From positions 1 through 7,653 of the forward strand of contig JAZDMK010000241.1 in assembly GCA_043800975.1 (NCBI GenBank): a DNA stretch of 7,653 nucleotides, given 5' to 3'. A model generated the notes under the pieces. It saw only the letters and a list, made by a program, of their open reading frames with translations, searched no databases and had not been told where the DNA came from. The first letter of the stretch is position 1. Each line of letters starts with the position of its first letter. Of this stretch, positions 6,075-7,653 are shown piece by piece. The stretch comes from JAZDMK01 sp043800975. Its GTDB lineage: Bacteria; Bacteroidota; Bacteroidia; Bacteroidales; JAHJDW01. Made by a program: the position numbers and the translations under genes.

Positions 6075-7573
6075 ACAATGCTCATGGCTACTTCTGTCAA
6101 TGCTTTTCGGTCGGTCTTTCCATTGGCATTGAGCGGAAATTTTTCAATAAATTTAAAACGTGCCGGGATCATGTATCCGGGAAGTTTTTCTCTCATCTTC
6201 ACGAGAAAATTTTCTAGCTGCATTTCTTCACCTTCTATGACAAGTGCTATCAGTGCATTTCCATTTTCATCCCGAATAGCAGATGCAACAGCGTCTCTTC
6301 CGTCGAGCATTGTTTTTGCGTGAAACTCTACTTCACTCAGCTCAATTCTGTATCCCTGAATTTTCACCTGATGGTCTTTTCTTCCCAGATAAAAATAATC
6401 ACCGGCTTCATCTTTCATACATACATCACCGGTTCGGTAATATTTTTTTCCTTTAATCTCAATAAATGATTCCTTGTTCTTTTCAGGATTCTTCCAATAT
6501 CCCGGTGTTACCTGATTTCCTGTCAGACACAATTCTCCTTTTTCATTGCAACCCAAAACTTCATTTTCTTCGGAAAGAATGAGTGCATCCACTTCTATGT
6601 TTGGTTTTCCGATAGAGACAATTCCGTTGGCAGATTTAATATCGCTTCGCGGAATGGTGTGCGTAACGCAGTATATCGTAGCTTCCGTTGGTCCGTAGAG
6701 ATTTTGAAATATTGCATTCGGACAGCATTTCTGCCAGGCAAGAGTAAGTTCCAGTGGAACCGCCTCACCACTCAGCATGGCATACCGAAGATTTTCCAGA
6801 AGAATATCTTCAAAATAAGGTTTCAGCAAAGCCAGTACTGACGGAACAATGATCGCAGATGTAAGATTGTATTCTTCCAGCAAACGATAAATATGTGTGT
6901 ATTTAATCTGGTTGTAGGGAACAGTATAAACGCATGCCCCATTCAGCAATGGCGCAAGGTAAGATACAACCGAAAGATCAAAAGTAAGGTCAAACATTTG
7001 AAGAAAACGATCATCGGGGGTATATGAATAACCCATTGCCGAGTCGTGATTTTTAAGAAAAGACTGCAGATTTCCAAACGTAATGGGAACACCTTTGGGA
7101 ACGCCCGTGCTGCCTGATGTGAAAAGCATATAGACAAAACGATCATCCGAAAAATCAACACAGATATCATCTTCGTTAAAAGAATTATCCAGTGAAAGAG
7201 CATTAAGTGAAATGAAATTTCTCTTCCCTGTTTTTTTGATGGCATTCATTTCATCTTCATTTCCTGCATGCAAAACAATTTTTATTTCTGCCTGCTCAAT
7301 GATGGATGCATTTCTTTCGGGTGGATTTCCTGGGTGAAGCGGAACGTATGTATTTCCGGAAAACCATATTCCAAAAATAGAAGCAAAGGTTTCCAGATCG
7401 TCACTCAGAAAAATTCCGATCATCTGATTTTTTTCAGGGTTAATGCGCCTTATGGCATGAGCAATATCAGCGGATGTGCTTAAAAGCTGAGCATAGCTAT
7501 AATAATTATCATCAATACAAAAAGCATTGTTGTCTGCATATTTTCTGAAAGTATCGCGAATCCGTGTGAGCAT
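6071..7573 (-). CDS. Stand-alone amino acid adenylation enzyme (DltA/NRPS A-domain type AMP-dependent ligase)
   Basis: A 500-residue cytosolic ANL-superfamily ligase, the same length class as DltA. It activates a carboxylate with ATP to an acyl-adenylate and transfers it to a carrier thiol. Core motifs in order: A3 LFTSGSTGVPKG (150-161), A4 FDLTFD (194-199), A5 NLYGPTEAT (291-299), A7 YRTGD (379-383), A8 GRKDHQVKIQGYRIELSEVE (397-416), A9 LPGYMIP (464-470) and A10 NANGKTDRK (482-490) with catalytic Lys486. Asp199 lines up with GrsA Asp235, which binds the alpha-amino group, so an amino acid substrate is likely. My hand-aligned pocket is D-L-V-I-M-S-L-I-Y-K; I cannot assign a substrate from it. 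DltA enzymes have FCGE at the D-alanine-selecting Cys, whereas this protein has LSGE (Ser268), so D-alanine should not be assumed. First gene of the operon: a Bacteroidota promoter ends 17 nt upstream of the ATG, and its stop overlaps the GNAT start. The gene name dltA would overstate the evidence. Confidence 0.94.
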   Translation of the reverse strand: MLTRIRDTFRKYADNNAFCIDDNYYSYAQLLSTSADIAHAIRRINPEKNQMIGIFLSDDLETFASIFGIWFSGNTYVPLHPGNPPERNASIIEQAEIKIVLHAGNEDEMNAIKKTGKRNFISLNALSLDNSFNEDDICVDFSDDRFVYMLFTSGSTGVPKGVPITFGNLQSFLKNHDSAMGYSYTPDDRFLQMFDLTFDLSVVSYLAPLLNGACVYTVPYNQIKYTHIYRLLEEYNLTSAIIVPSVLALLKPYFEDILLENLRYAMLSGEAVPLELTLAWQKCCPNAIFQNLYGPTEATIYCVTHTIPRSDIKSANGIVSIGKPNIEVDALILSEENEVLGCNEKGELCLTGNQVTPGYWKNPEKNKESFIEIKGKKYYRTGDVCMKDEAGDYFYLGRKDHQVKIQGYRIELSEVEFHAKTMLDGRDAVASAIRDENGNALIALVIEGEEMQLENFLVKMREKLPGYMIPARFKFIEKFPLNANGKTDRKALTEVAMSIV

Positions 7574-7590
7574 AATCTTATTTCAGGCCG

Positions 7591-7623
7591 CAAAAGTACA
7601 ACGAACTATCGGATTGCAGGCAA
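7591..7623 (-). promoter_or_regulatory. Bacteroidota-type sigma-A promoter driving the six-gene operon
   Basis: On the minus strand, TTG (7623-7621) is followed after 22 nt by TACTTTTG (7598-7591). This matches the Bacteroidota/Flavobacterium consensus TTG-N17-23-TAnnTTTG at every specified base. Transcription would start about 7 nt further on, near 7584, giving a leader of only about 10 nt before the ATG at 7573. The leader sequence GAAATAAGATT has no Shine-Dalgarno motif, as is common in this phylum. No clear operator repeat or riboswitch is visible in the 80 nt available, but the window ends at 7653, so upstream control elements may be missing. Confidence 0.75.
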
Positions 7624-7653
7624 GAAATTCCTGACAAAAAGAGAAGATTTAAT

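Larger units (their letters stand above)
357..7623 (-). other. Six-gene Dlt-like envelope acylation operon (adenylation enzyme, GNAT, carrier, two SGNH proteins, MBOAT)
   Basis: All six genes read leftward from one promoter. Junctions in transcription order are: 4-nt overlap (ATGA), 13-nt gap, 4-nt overlap (ATGA), 6-nt gap, 3-nt gap. No terminator-like hairpin with a U-run or second promoter was seen inside. The gene set supplies activation, carrier loading, membrane transfer and extracytoplasmic transfer, the same logic as dltABCD, with GNAT and LysM-SGNH as additions. Grouping into one transcript is strongly suggested by the spacing; the shared pathway is inference from family knowledge. 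Confidence 0.85.

Noticed and set aside
5882..6323. Overlapping plus-strand open frames (111 and 129 codons) opposite the adenylation/GNAT gene junction
   Set aside because: They lie antisense to two well-supported genes with clear motifs, their translations show no recognisable domain and have an odd composition, and no promoter fits. They are shadow frames.
6943..7245. A 100-codon minus-strand frame inside the adenylation gene
   Set aside because: It is in another frame of a gene whose A3 and A4 motifs fall in the same stretch. It has no domain and no start context of its own.
357..7573. Calling the genes dltA, dltB, dltC and dltD outright
   Set aside because: The pathway logic matches, but the carrier motif, adenylation pocket, two SGNH proteins, GNAT and fused shuttle motif differ from real dlt operons, and the acceptor cannot be lipoteichoic acid in this phylum.
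1..7653. CRISPR arrays, insertion sequences, tRNA or rRNA genes
   Set aside because: No regularly spaced direct repeats, transposase-like coding sequence, terminal inverted repeats with target duplications, or tRNA-like folds were seen by eye; the window is almost entirely filled by the seven minus-strand genes.

Overview
The window looks like chromosomal DNA from a Gram-negative member of the Bacteroidota, with Cytophaga-type relatives as a guess only. The base composition is AT-rich. The only clear promoter is of the Bacteroidota type (TTG, 22-nt spacer, TACTTTTG, read on the minus strand), no strong Shine-Dalgarno sequence precedes the starts, and the genes have signal peptides and envelope proteins typical of the phylum. 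Every supported gene is on the minus strand, so transcription runs from the right end of the window to the left. There is almost no non-coding DNA: the longest gaps are the 80-nt promoter region at the right end and 52 nt near the left end.

In transcription order the layout is: a promoter (7591-7623); an amino-acid-type adenylation enzyme (6071-7573); a GNAT acetyltransferase (5400-6074); an acyl/peptidyl carrier protein (5141-5386); a membrane-anchored SGNH/DltD-like protein (3684-5144); a secreted SGNH protein with two C-terminal LysM domains (1857-3677); an MBOAT membrane acyltransferase (357-1853); and, after 52 nt, the first 101 codons of deoC (1-304), a nucleoside-catabolism gene that is probably unrelated. 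The six genes from 7573 to 357 overlap by 4 nt or are spaced 3-13 nt apart, so they form one tight operon.

Together they contain every chemical step of a Dlt-type envelope acylation pathway. The adenylation enzyme activates a carboxylic acid, probably an amino acid, and loads it onto the carrier at Ser37. The MBOAT moves it across the membrane, and SGNH serine acyltransferases deliver it to an extracytoplasmic acceptor. The MBOAT ends in FIYIVY, which fits the C-terminal tyrosine 'acyl shuttle' hexapeptide that in Gram-positive dlt operons sits on the separate microprotein DltX. Here it is fused to the MBOAT, and no dltX-like gene fits in the gaps. Bacteroidota have no teichoic acids, so the acceptor is unknown; the LysM domains point to peptidoglycan or something attached to it. 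The built-in GNAT, the two divergent SGNH paralogues, the LysM fusion and the unusual HDGH motif in the anchored SGNH protein set this locus apart from a textbook dltABCD operon.
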